Notes: generated by a model from the sequence alone, not told the origin. A stretch of DNA of 10,261 nt from Pseudomonadota bacterium (GCA_021797365.1 JAJZZU010000064.1:1-10261); one strand, 5' to 3'. Positions 1-6,720 are shown, counted from the first letter of the stretch. Translations and numbers: made by a program.

Positions 1-316
1 GGCGAGCTACTTTGCAAAGCAGCGCCCGCGCTTTCAGGCAAGCGGTGTGCATCATGCCGGCGCCAAGGCCGGCAAGGCGATCTTCATGAACGGCGTGACC
101 TCCGAGCAGATCCCGGCGTGCATGGAGTGCCATGGCGCCAACGGTCAGGGCGCCAGCACGTTCCCGGACATCGCCGGACAGCGCTACCGCTACATCGTCC
201 AGCAGCTCACATACTTCCACAACGGGACTCGTAAGAACGAGCTCATGAACCAGATCGCGAAGAACATCACCGTGCCGCAGATGAAGGAGGTGGCCGCGTA
301 TCTGTCGTCTTTGTAA
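1..316 (+). CDS. cyc1: Diheme c4-type cytochrome c, C-terminal part (5' end outside the window)
   Basis: This is the second heme domain of a periplasmic diheme cytochrome c of the c4 family. The reading frame is open from the first bases, so the gene starts upstream; a GTG at 47 is internal and not the true start. One heme c attachment site is visible, C-M-E-C-H at 119-133. The C-terminal methionine that should be the sixth iron ligand lies at 245-247, followed by the usual closing helix that ends in AAYLSSL. The first heme domain and the signal peptide are missing from the window. In the A. ferrooxidans rus operon the gene at this place encodes cytochrome c552 (Cyc1), which passes electrons from rusticyanin to the aa3 oxidase. 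The AcoP and cox genes follow here in the same order, so I give it the same job. The gap to acoP is about 96 bp. Confidence 0.88.
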   Translation, partial: ASYFAKQRPRFQASGVHHAGAKAGKAIFMNGVTSEQIPACMECHGANGQGASTFPDIAGQRYRYIVQQLTYFHNGTRKNELMNQIAKNITVPQMKEVAAYLSSL

Positions 317-397
317 GACGATCCGCAGGAAGTAGGGCCGGCCTGGTGCCATGAGGGGCGCCGGGCCGGGCTGGTGGCACGCCTTTGCGTCCATATT

Positions 398-403
398 AGG
401 AGG
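398..403 (+). promoter_or_regulatory. Ribosome binding site deciding the acoP start
   Basis: A perfect AGGAGG lies nine bases before the ATG at 413. The frame is open further upstream, with a possible start at 374, but that start has no comparable site and would add a basic tail before the membrane segment. Confidence 0.8.
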
Positions 404-412
404 AAACAAGAA

Positions 413-964
413 ATGGCGGCAGGAAAGGGTACGGGGGTAGTCCTCGCATCCGGCGTGTTATGCGCCGCGGTGATATTCGGGGCGCTACGGTGGGAACACA
501 CGGTTGCGTTGCCGATGAGCGCCGGGAAGGTGGTGAACGGTGTTCATCATTACACGGTCAACGAATTTAATTATTACTATGTACCGGACCATTTTACGTG
601 GCATGTGGGCGAGAAGGTGCAGCTGACGATCATGGATCGCTCGCAGTCGGCACCGCCCTTGCCGCATCAGTTCTCCATCGGCCGCAACCTTGTGACGCGC
701 AATAATGGTTTTCCGCACTCGCAGGCCTTGGCGGTCGGTTGGAAGACGAACTTCTTCGACGGGGTGCCGATTACGGCGGGTGGTCAGACGGGACCCATAC
801 CGGCGTTCTCGGTGAGCCTGAACCCGGGGCAGAAGTTCACGTTCAGCTTCACGGTCCCCAATAAGCCCGGGAAGTGGAATTACGCCTGCTTTCTTCAGAC
901 CGGTCAGCACTACATGAACGGGATGCATGGCCGGATCAATGTCTTGCCGGCGCAGGGGACCTAA
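413..964 (+). CDS. acoP: AcoP-type membrane-anchored green cupredoxin
   Basis: A 183-residue mono-copper protein of the acidophile cupredoxin type, known in A. ferrooxidans as ORF1/AcoP, where it associates with the aa3 oxidase and Cyc1. Residues 7-25 form one N-terminal hydrophobic segment (uncleaved anchor or signal) and the rest is a periplasmic cupredoxin domain. Candidate copper ligands are H85 (in LPHQF), C159, H166 and M171. The Cys-x6-His-x4-Met spacing and even the residue numbers match what I recall for AcoP. The long Cys-to-His loop (TGQ within it) is unlike rusticyanin, whose spacing is Cys-x4-His-x4-Met. The stop at 962-964 is nine bases from the coxB start, so the two genes are translated as a unit. 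AcoP's exact role in electron transfer is unsettled; proposals include stabilising the Cyc1-oxidase complex or carrying electrons between them. Confidence 0.9.
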   Translation: MAAGKGTGVVLASGVLCAAVIFGALRWEHTVALPMSAGKVVNGVHHYTVNEFNYYYVPDHFTWHVGEKVQLTIMDRSQSAPPLPHQFSIGRNLVTRNNGFPHSQALAVGWKTNFFDGVPITAGGQTGPIPAFSVSLNPGQKFTFSFTVPNKPGKWNYACFLQTGQHYMNGMHGRINVLPAQGT

Positions 965-973
965 GGGGGAGCG

Positions 974-1735
974 ATGAGCGCAAGAGCGGAAAATTTGGTA
1001 AAGGCGTTCGGTGGCTTGGTGGTCGCGTGGATCATCGGCATGGCGATCGCAGAAGGACTGACGGCGTACGGGGTCGACCACTGGCCGTTGTTGGGGAGCG
1101 TGCAGGCGCACATTACGGCCGACGCCACCATCTATTTGATCTGGCAGGCGGTGGCGATCTATGTACTGGTGGGCGGGACGATCGTCTACTGCGCGATCCG
1201 TTTTCGGGCGCGTCCCGGCGACTCCGGGCCGCCGGCCTATCAGAGGCGTTACTTTGGACCTTTCGTGATCTTTTGGTTGATCATGAGCATCGCGATCAAT
1301 CTGGCGAACACGATCTATCCGGGTATGGTGGGTCTGGAGCAACTCTGGGGGATCCAGCTGAAGGCCAAGCATCCGCTTGTGGTGGACGTGACCGCCCAGC
1401 AATGGAAGTGGACGTTCTCCTATCCGAAGCAGGGAATTACCGACGTCTCCAAGCTCGTGGTGCCGGTGGGCCAGACCATAGACTTCGTGTTGCGCACGAA
1501 GGACGTGATGCATGACTTCTGGGTTCCGGCGTGGGGTGTCAAGAAGGACGTGATTCCAAACGAGATTCGGCACCTCTATGTCACCCCGACGGTCCTGGGG
1601 TCGACAAAGACGAACCCGATGATCCGCGTCCAGTGTTCGTTGATCTGCGGCAATGGGCACCCGATGATGCGTGCGCCGGTCGAGGTATTGACCAAGGCGG
1701 CATTCAAGACCTGGGTGTCGAACAACAGTTTCTGA
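974..1735 (+). CDS. coxB: Cytochrome c oxidase subunit II (CuA subunit)
   Basis: Subunit II of the aa3-type oxidase, 253 residues. It takes electrons from cytochrome c at the periplasmic CuA centre. Two transmembrane helices (about 10-30 with 52-76, and 95-113) precede the cupredoxin-like CuA domain. CuA ligands are H180, C221, C225, H229 and M232. The aromatic patch through which cytochrome c donates electrons is present as QQWKW around 142-146. The normal motif C-S-E-(L/I)-C has become C-S-L-I-C: the Glu, whose side chain binds the Mg/Mn ion between subunits I and II, is Leu223. A Glu that normally precedes the second helix and leads into the K pathway also seems absent. The start has a good purine-rich site (AAGGGGGAG) and sits nine bases after acoP. 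CoxA follows after 53 bp. Confidence 0.95.
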   Translation: MSARAENLVKAFGGLVVAWIIGMAIAEGLTAYGVDHWPLLGSVQAHITADATIYLIWQAVAIYVLVGGTIVYCAIRFRARPGDSGPPAYQRRYFGPFVIFWLIMSIAINLANTIYPGMVGLEQLWGIQLKAKHPLVVDVTAQQWKWTFSYPKQGITDVSKLVVPVGQTIDFVLRTKDVMHDFWVPAWGVKKDVIPNEIRHLYVTPTVLGSTKTNPMIRVQCSLICGNGHPMMRAPVEVLTKAAFKTWVSNNSF

Positions 1736-1788
1736 GGCGCCGGAACGATCGGCAGGACATGATTCCCGGATAGAAAGAGGAAATTACG

Positions 1789-3675
1789 ATGGCGACTACA
1801 GATGTTCAGGGGCGGACGGTAGGTGGGGCAGGTGGAGGGGAACAACCCTTCGTCTGGTCCATGGTATTGCCGATGGTCCGCGCGGGCTTGTTTGGGTTTA
1901 TCGGCTATTTCGCGGCGGCGTGGATTACCGCCATGGTGACCCATTCGGTGATCGTCAACCCCTTGCCGGCCACGCTGGGTTATGTGTTCGGCTTGCTCGG
2001 CTGGATCGCTGGGAGCGGTATCTGGGACGGCTGGATCCGTCGGGCGTTCGGGGGCGAAGAGGCGCCGTCGCTGACCGGTGTGGAGCGCTACTTCCGGTTC
2101 AGCTCCGATCCGAAGGCAACGGCCGTGCGCTACGTGATCTTCAACGTGCTGGCCTTTTTCTTTGCGGGGCTTGCGGCGATGATGATCCGCATACAGCTGC
2201 TTACGCCGGATTCCACCAGCTGGTGGTTGTCGGAGGTCCACTACAATATGACCTTCGGCATCCATGGTCTGATGATGCTGCTGGCGGTCGCGGCCTCGGT
2301 CATCGTGGGCGGTATGGGCTACTACCTGCTGCCCATCATGCTCGGGGCGCGCACCGTGATCTATCCGCGCTTGCTGGGCTTGAGTTGGTGGCTCCTGCCG
2401 CCGGCCGCGGTGGCGGTGTTCCTTAGCCCCTTGATCGGCGGCTTCCAGACCGGCTGGTGGGGTTATCCGCCGCTTGCGCAGAACAGTGGTAGCGGCATCG
2501 TGTTCTACGCGCTGGGCGCGGCCACGCTGCTCACGAGTTCGCTTCTGGGCGCACTCAACATCATGGGCACCATCATTTATATGCGCGCCAAGGGGATGAG
2601 CCTTGGACGTGTGCCCATGTTTGTCTGGGGCCTGTTCGCGGCATCGACGATCCTGATCGTAGAGGCGCCGGCCACGTTCACCGGCACCTTGATGGATCTG
2701 TCGGATATGATCCTCGGGAGCCACTTCTATACGGGCCCGACGGGTATACCTTTGGCCTACGATGATCAGTTCTGGTGGCTGTTCCATCCGGAAGTGTATG
2801 TGTTCGCATTGCCCGCGTTCGCGCTGTGGCTCGAGATTCTGCCCGCGGCGGCGCAACGGCCGCTGTTTGCGAGAAACTGGGCGGTTGCCGGTCTGCTCGG
2901 CGTCAGCATGGTCGGCGCCATGCTCGGCGTGCATCACTACTTCACGGCGGTGAGCGCGGTGCGCATGCCGATCTTCATGACCATCACCGAGACCGTGTCG
3001 ATTCCGACGGGCTTCGTGTTCCTGGCTGCTCTGGGTACGCTATGGGGCGGCCGCCTGAAGCTGTCATCGCCGGTGTTGCTGTGTCTCATGGCGATGATGA
3101 ACTTCCTGATCGGGGGTCTCACCGGCATCTTCAATGCGGACGTGCCGGCGGACTTCCAGCTGCACAACACGTATTGGGTCATCGCGCATTTCCATTACAC
3201 GATCCTGGGCGCGGTCATCTTCTCGTGGCTGGCGGGTCTGTACTGGTGGTTCCCGAAGGTCACGGGACGCATGGTCAATGAGTTCTGGGCGAAGTTCCAC
3301 GCCTGGTGGTTCTTCATCTTCTTCAACATGACCTTCTTCCCGATGTTCATCCTGGGTATCGAGGGCATGAACCGGCGTATCGCCGTGTATTTGCCCTACC
3401 TGCACCCCTTGAACGAGTTCGTGTCGATCTCGGCATTCTTCCTGGGTGCGGGCTTCCTGATCCCGGCGGCGAATCTGTACATCAGCTGGCGGTCGGGCAA
3501 GAAGGCCCCGCAGAATCCGTGGGGGAGCAAGTCTCTCGAATGGCATTCGCCGTCGCCGACCCCGTATATCGTGTTCCCTGAAGGGAGCGAGGTAACGGTC
3601 GTGGGCCCGAATGACAACTATGCGGATGGTGCGCCGGAGCCCTTTGTCTGGGCGCCGACGGCGGCTGGCAAGTAG
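1789..3675 (+). CDS. coxA: Cytochrome c oxidase subunit I (heme a / heme a3-CuB subunit)
   Basis: The catalytic subunit of the terminal oxidase, reducing O2 to water; 628 residues. Metal ligands are all present: H159 and H469 for low-spin heme a, H467 for heme a3, and H333, H382 and H383 for CuB. Y337, four residues after H333 in HPEVY, is the expected crosslinked tyrosine. The GMNRR motif (R529, R530) matches the heme propionate arginines. By hand alignment with bovine subunit I, several conserved proton-path residues are replaced: D91 by T189, N80 by Y178, N98 by L196, K319 by V410 and S255 by L348. E242 is kept as E335. The Mg-site Asp369 is N460, in LHNTYW. About 100 residues carrying two extra predicted helices (about 30-50 and 62-80) precede canonical helix I near 113-133. 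A RBS (AAAGAGGAAA) precedes the ATG. Confidence 0.97.
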   Translation: MATTDVQGRTVGGAGGGEQPFVWSMVLPMVRAGLFGFIGYFAAAWITAMVTHSVIVNPLPATLGYVFGLLGWIAGSGIWDGWIRRAFGGEEAPSLTGVERYFRFSSDPKATAVRYVIFNVLAFFFAGLAAMMIRIQLLTPDSTSWWLSEVHYNMTFGIHGLMMLLAVAASVIVGGMGYYLLPIMLGARTVIYPRLLGLSWWLLPPAAVAVFLSPLIGGFQTGWWGYPPLAQNSGSGIVFYALGAATLLTSSLLGALNIMGTIIYMRAKGMSLGRVPMFVWGLFAASTILIVEAPATFTGTLMDLSDMILGSHFYTGPTGIPLAYDDQFWWLFHPEVYVFALPAFALWLEILPAAAQRPLFARNWAVAGLLGVSMVGAMLGVHHYFTAVSAVRMPIFMTITETVSIPTGFVFLAALGTLWGGRLKLSSPVLLCLMAMMNFLIGGLTGIFNADVPADFQLHNTYWVIAHFHYTILGAVIFSWLAGLYWWFPKVTGRMVNEFWAKFHAWWFFIFFNMTFFPMFILGIEGMNRRIAVYLPYLHPLNEFVSISAFFLGAGFLIPAANLYISWRSGKKAPQNPWGSKSLEWHSPSPTPYIVFPEGSEVTVVGPNDNYADGAPEPFVWAPTAAGK

Positions 3676-3680
3676 GAAGC

Positions 3681-3686
3681 GGAGGA
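3681..3686 (+). promoter_or_regulatory. Ribosome binding site deciding the coxC start
   Basis: GGAGGA lies eight bases before the ATG at 3695. The same frame is open back into the end of coxA, with a possible start at 3611, but that extension is an arginine-rich readthrough of coxA in another frame and has no such site. Confidence 0.8.
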
Positions 3687-3694
3687 TTATTACT

Positions 3695-4249
3695 ATGGCA
3701 GTCGAGAGTACGGGATCTTTGATGGATCCGGCCCCGGAAAGGGCAAAGCGCGGCGCGTTTTTCTTCCCCATGCTTTTTATGGGGATCATCTGCGCGGCAT
3801 TCGACCTGGGGCGCTTCCTTTGGGGTGGAACGGGCGTGCCCAAGGGCGCGGACTTCGGGACGGGCGCGGCCCTGACCGTGATCATGCTGCTTAGCATAGG
3901 CCCGATGCTTGGGGCGCGCGGGAAGCTTTCGCGCGGGCAGGACGCCGCGGCGCTCGGGAATTTCACGCTCCTTATGGTGGTTGGTATCCTCATGATAGCG
4001 GGGATCATCTCCACCTGGGGCGCGGTTCCCATCGGTCTGGGCTATGGGGGCATCTACGACATAACGAGCGGGTGGCTCGGTCTATATTTCGTGGCGGTGA
4101 CGCTCGCCTTTCTTGCCAGCATCATGAAGGGCAAGCGCGTGCCCGCGCGGTTCAGTGCGGAGCGCTGGGTGGCACACAATGTCGTGAGTTTCTGGGGTTT
4201 CATGGTCCTCGTCTGGACCGTGTTCTTCATCGTGTTCTACTTGGCTTAA
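3695..4249 (+). CDS. coxC: Cytochrome c oxidase subunit III, short form
   Basis: A 184-residue membrane protein with five predicted helices (about 21-43, 54-72, 89-107, 124-143, 164-183). This matches the short five-helix bacterial form of subunit III rather than the seven-helix form of about 260-300 residues. The last helix (SFWGFMVLVW) resembles the family's closing YWHFVDVVW-like helix. Subunit III has no metal centre; in other aa3 oxidases it stabilises subunit I and its proton uptake. No membrane Glu equivalent to the conserved Glu of other subunit III proteins is evident. The assignment rests mainly on gene order (coxA, then this, then coxD) with weak sequence support, since this subunit is divergent. 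The start is 19 bases after the coxA stop with its own strong RBS. Confidence 0.85.
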   Translation: MAVESTGSLMDPAPERAKRGAFFFPMLFMGIICAAFDLGRFLWGGTGVPKGADFGTGAALTVIMLLSIGPMLGARGKLSRGQDAAALGNFTLLMVVGILMIAGIISTWGAVPIGLGYGGIYDITSGWLGLYFVAVTLAFLASIMKGKRVPARFSAERWVAHNVVSFWGFMVLVWTVFFIVFYLA

Positions 4250-4289
4250 ACGGCGTAGGCCGCGTAGCGGAGCAAGGAGGGAATCGCAT

Positions 4290-4481
4290 ATGAACCTTTC
4301 GCACTTGTCATTCGTCATCCCCACGGGGGCCGATACGCCAATGTTTTTTTGGCTCACCGGCTTCATCGGGTTCCCGATCGCCTTTCTATCGCTGTTCTTC
4401 TGGTGGGTCCTGAAGCAGGCAGCAAATGAGGATCGCGTACGCATCCTGAAGCGCGAAGGCGAGAAGGAAGATCAGTACTAG
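4290..4481 (+). CDS. coxD: Small oxidase subunit IV-like protein
   Basis: A 63-residue protein with one or two hydrophobic stretches (about 17-43) and a charged, hydrophilic C-terminal tail (from about 44 on, rich in Glu, Lys and Arg). The size, the single-anchor shape and the place after coxC match coxD of the A. ferrooxidans rus operon, the small fourth subunit of the aa3 oxidase. No catalytic residue is expected; small subunits of this kind stabilise the complex. A strong AAGGAGG at 4274-4280 lies nine bases before the ATG, and the coxC stop is 40 bases upstream. The sequence is too short for a firm family call by eye; gene order carries most of the weight. Confidence 0.78.
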   Translation: MNLSHLSFVIPTGADTPMFFWLTGFIGFPIAFLSLFFWWVLKQAANEDRVRILKREGEKEDQY

Positions 4482-4501
4482 GAAGTTTAAGGGAAACGGG
4501 T

Positions 4502-4533
4502 CCCGTCGGGCGGGGGAATGGACGCCCGGCGGG
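4502..4533 (+). other. GC-rich RNA stem-loop after coxD
   Basis: An 11-bp stem (4502-4512 with 4523-4533, one G-U pair) encloses a 10-base purine-rich loop. No run of T follows, so it is unlikely to be an efficient intrinsic terminator. It may protect or set the 3' end of the cox part of the transcript. It sits in the 258-bp gap before ctaB, which otherwise shows only an AAGAATTCTT palindrome at 4545-4554 and no promoter I would trust. Confidence 0.55.
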
Positions 4534-4739
4534 CTTCACCCGTTAAGAATTCTTGAGAGGGTGTCCCTGTCCCGGCGTGTACCGCGCCGCAGGATGGGCA
4601 ATAGGATGCGCACCCTTGCGCGCGAGGCTGGGCAGGCCACGCGAAAGAGCGGAAATATCGCACTCGGCGCGTGGCGGCATCCAGGCGGCCAGACGGGTAC
4701 CGGGCCGGGACAACGACAGATACGAAGCGAGGTTAGGGT

Positions 4740-5690
4740 ATGAGTGACGAACGGGTGCTGGCGGGATCGTGGCGCTCGCGCGTGATGGCGCAGTCACGTA
4801 GCCTGGGACTGGATTTCGCGGTTGTTCAGTCCTATTGCGAGCTCACAAAGCCAAGGGTTGTGAGTCTTCTGATTTTTACGGCCATGGTCGGGATGCTACT
4901 CGCCTCGCCGGCGCGGATGGCGGATATCCATTGGACGGTGATTTTGTGGGCCAACATCGGTATCGCGTTGGCTTCGGGCGCAGCGGCGGCCATCAATCAC
5001 GTAGTCGATCGGCAGATCGATGGTCAGATGAGGCGCACGCACACACGCCCGCTGCCGAATGACGCAATATCGGTGACAGGCGCGCTGGTATTCGCGACCG
5101 TTCTGATGGCATTATCGGTGCTCGTGCTCACGGTGTTTGTGAACAAGCTGACGGCGATCCTGACGATGGCGGGCTTGGTGGGCTATGCGGGTATCTACAC
5201 AGGCTTTTTGAAGCGCCGTACGCCGCAGAATATCGTCCTAGGCGGAGCGGCCGGCGCGGTCCCTCCGGTGTTGGGGTGGGCGGCGGTAACGGGCCATGCG
5301 CCTCTTGCGAGCTGGGTGTTGTTTCTGATTATCTTCCTGTGGACGCCGGCGCACTTTTGGCCGCTTGCGATCTACCGGCGTGACGACTATGCACGTGTCG
5401 GTATCCCCATGATGCCGGTGACGCGCGGCATCCGGTACACGAGCTGGCTGATCCTTGGGTACACGGTGGCAACCGTGCTCGCAACCCAGGTGCCGTATAT
5501 GATCGGCATGGCCGGCAAACCGTACATCATCGGCGCGGACATCTTGGGGGTGGGGTTCTTATACCATGCCTTGCGGCTTATCTATGCGCCGGATCGGCAT
5601 AACCCGATGCGCATGTTCGGGTATTCGATTGCCTACTTGACCATACTGTTCGCGGCATTGCTGGCGGATCACTACATGGTGGGGCTGTGA
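4740..5690 (+). CDS. ctaB: Protoheme IX farnesyltransferase (heme O synthase)
   Basis: An integral membrane UbiA-superfamily prenyltransferase of 316 residues. It joins farnesyl diphosphate to heme B to give heme O, the precursor of heme A needed by the aa3 oxidase encoded just upstream. The family signature ELTKPRV is at 34-40. The first Asp-rich motif, N-x3-D-x3-D, spans N86, D90 and D94, followed by the typical MRRTHTRPL. The second polar motif is in WTPAHFWPLAIYRRDDYARVG, before PMMPVTRG. About nine helices are expected, and the length is normal for the family. The start at 4740 has only a weak upstream purine stretch (GCGAGG); a later start near residue 16 is possible. In A. ferrooxidans ctaB lies, as I recall, in a separate reg/cta cluster; here it sits between coxD and rus. 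A heme A synthase (ctaA) is not in the window. Confidence 0.96.
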   Translation: MSDERVLAGSWRSRVMAQSRSLGLDFAVVQSYCELTKPRVVSLLIFTAMVGMLLASPARMADIHWTVILWANIGIALASGAAAAINHVVDRQIDGQMRRTHTRPLPNDAISVTGALVFATVLMALSVLVLTVFVNKLTAILTMAGLVGYAGIYTGFLKRRTPQNIVLGGAAGAVPPVLGWAAVTGHAPLASWVLFLIIFLWTPAHFWPLAIYRRDDYARVGIPMMPVTRGIRYTSWLILGYTVATVLATQVPYMIGMAGKPYIIGADILGVGFLYHALRLIYAPDRHNPMRMFGYSIAYLTILFAALLADHYMVGL

Positions 5691-5739
5691 GGGCGCGCGA
5701 CGCTGACACGGGAAGTAACGGCAGGAAAAGGGGGAATGC

Positions 5740-5883
5740 ATGAAGAAAATCGACCAGACGAGCCTAGATGAAATGCCCGAGGAGGGACAGTCGTTGAGCG
5801 GCAACCTCGTCTTGCTTTTGCTGTTGGCGTGGGCGACAATCGCCCTCGGTGGATATTACATTGCGGTTCGAATGGTAACATAA
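5740..5883 (+). CDS. 47-residue single-helix membrane protein, possible small oxidase subunit
   Basis: I do not recognise a family. The frame encodes 47 residues: a polar, acidic N-terminal part (1-21, starting MKKIDQTSLDEMPEEG) and one strongly hydrophobic helix (about 22-44, with a run of Leu), ending RMVT. An N-terminal cytoplasmic side is uncertain because few basic residues flank the helix. The RBS AAGGGGG at 5728-5734 has five-base spacing to the ATG at 5740. An overlapping ATG at 5736 leads only to a short frame and sits one base from the RBS. The gene lies 49 bases after ctaB and before rus, inside the operon. Good RBS, clean hydrophobic pattern and context favour a real gene. It could be a small stabilising subunit, comparable in shape to CcoQ-like or subunit IV-like proteins, but that is inference. 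Confidence 0.68.
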   Translation: MKKIDQTSLDEMPEEGQSLSGNLVLLLLLAWATIALGGYYIAVRMVT

Positions 5884-5887
5884 GCGG

Positions 5888-5908
5888 CGCGGGCGTGGGG
5901 CGCCCGCG
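5888..5908 (+). other. Perfect GC stem-loop between the small membrane gene and rus
   Basis: Eight perfect base pairs, CGCGGGCG with CGCCCGCG, enclose a five-base TGGGG loop starting four bases after the stop codon of the 47-residue gene. No T-tract follows. It could be a processing or stabilising hairpin, or a partial transcription barrier ahead of rus. The rest of the 168-bp gap up to rus shows no promoter that I would call. Confidence 0.55.
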
Positions 5909-6042
5909 ACGGGCGTGCCTGGGCCTGGTGTACGCAAAACCCAACGTCGGTCGGGCATGAATGGGGCCCGTGCGGCGGCGACGGTGTGGCTGGGAATTCG
6001 GCGTAAAGCGGGATCGGGTCACGTTCACATGTGGTGTACTTA

Positions 6043-6046
6043 GGAG
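6043..6046 (+). promoter_or_regulatory. Ribosome binding site deciding the rus start
   Basis: GGAG within TAGGAGA sits five bases before the ATG at 6052. An out-of-frame ATG at 6048 is too close and stops after three codons. A further upstream in-frame start at 6031 would place the site inside the gene. Confidence 0.75.
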
Positions 6047-6051
6047 AATGT

Positions 6052-6624
6052 ATGAATAGCAATGCAGGAACGATGGAGAGCATGAAGCGGGCGCGCGTTG
6101 CCAAGGGCGCGGCTCTGGTGGCTGGCGCGGTGTTCAGCGTGGGCGTGGCGTGCGCGGCGTTGGTGCCGACGAGCGCGTTCAAGAAAGCGACCCTTCCGCA
6201 GGTCAAGGCGATGCTCATGAAGGATAACGGCAAGGTGAGCGGTACCACCGTGACCTACGGCAAGAACGCGAATGTCGTGGCGGCGGCCGTGCTCCCGGGG
6301 TTCCCGTTCCCGAGCTTCGAGATCCACCACGTCAAGAACCCGACGCTGGACTTCCCGGCGGGTGCGACGGTGAAGTTTACCTTCATCAATACCAATAAGG
6401 GTTTCGGGCATAGCTTCGATGTGACGAAGAAGGGTCCGCCGTACGCGGTGATCCCGCAGATCGCGCCGATCATAGTGGGGACGGGCTTCTCGCCGGTACC
6501 CGCGGCGGGCAAATTCGGTTATGCGACCTTCACGTGGCATCCGACTGCCGGCACGTATTACTACGTTTGCCAGATCCCGGGCCATGCCGCCACGGGCATG
6601 TTTGGAAAGATCGTCGTCAAGTAA
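6052..6624 (+). CDS. rus: Rusticyanin precursor (periplasmic blue copper protein)
   Basis: A type I copper protein of 190 residues, the abundant periplasmic electron carrier of Fe(II) oxidation that links the outer-membrane cytochrome with the c-type cytochromes. A signal peptide is clear: basic start (MKRAR at 11-15), hydrophobic core at about 19-32 and an A-C-A/A site after residue 35. This leaves a mature protein of 155 residues, the length of A. ferrooxidans rusticyanin. Copper ligands are H120, C173, H178 and M183 of the precursor; minus 35 these become 85, 138, 143 and 148, the known numbers. Long stretches such as AAAVLPGFPFPSFE, FINTNKGFGHSFD and the C-terminal third are nearly identical to the A. 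ferrooxidans protein as I remember it. The gene is last in the operon and is followed by a strong terminator. Confidence 0.98.
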   Translation: MNSNAGTMESMKRARVAKGAALVAGAVFSVGVACAALVPTSAFKKATLPQVKAMLMKDNGKVSGTTVTYGKNANVVAAAVLPGFPFPSFEIHHVKNPTLDFPAGATVKFTFINTNKGFGHSFDVTKKGPPYAVIPQIAPIIVGTGFSPVPAAGKFGYATFTWHPTAGTYYYVCQIPGHAATGMFGKIVVK

Positions 6625-6681
6625 GGGACGGCGCAGTGAGAGTGGTCGGGGGTGGAGCGGGTGATGCCGGGCCCCTGACAT

Positions 6682-6720
6682 AAAAAAGAGCCGGGGCGCT
6701 GTGATGGCCCCGGCTTTTTT
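6682..6720 (+). terminator. Rho-independent terminator of the rus operon
   Basis: AGCCGGGGC (6689-6697) pairs with GCCCCGGCT (6707-6715) around a nine-base loop. Six A precede the stem and six T follow it, so the structure can extend by A-T pairs and could also act on the minus strand. It begins 57 bases after the rus stop. This is the only strong intrinsic terminator I found in the window. Confidence 0.92.

Noticed and set aside
336..380. Possible stem-loop between cyc1 and acoP (GTGCCA with TGGCAC)
   Set aside because: Only six outer pairs around a long GC-rich interior with several competing folds; not distinct enough to call.
874..1515. A 213-residue plus-strand frame overlapping acoP and coxB
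   Set aside because: It lies in another frame of two well-supported genes and its product has no recognisable fold or RBS.
485..2937. Long minus-strand open frames opposite coxB and coxA (485-1660 and 1576-2937)
   Set aside because: Their products are rich in Arg, His, Gln and Asp with no domain pattern. They are antisense reflections of real genes with G/C-rich third positions.
4553..4747. Two short plus-strand frames between coxD and ctaB
   Set aside because: Arg/Gly-rich products with no hydrophobic pattern and no good RBS; more likely GC-rich non-coding sequence.
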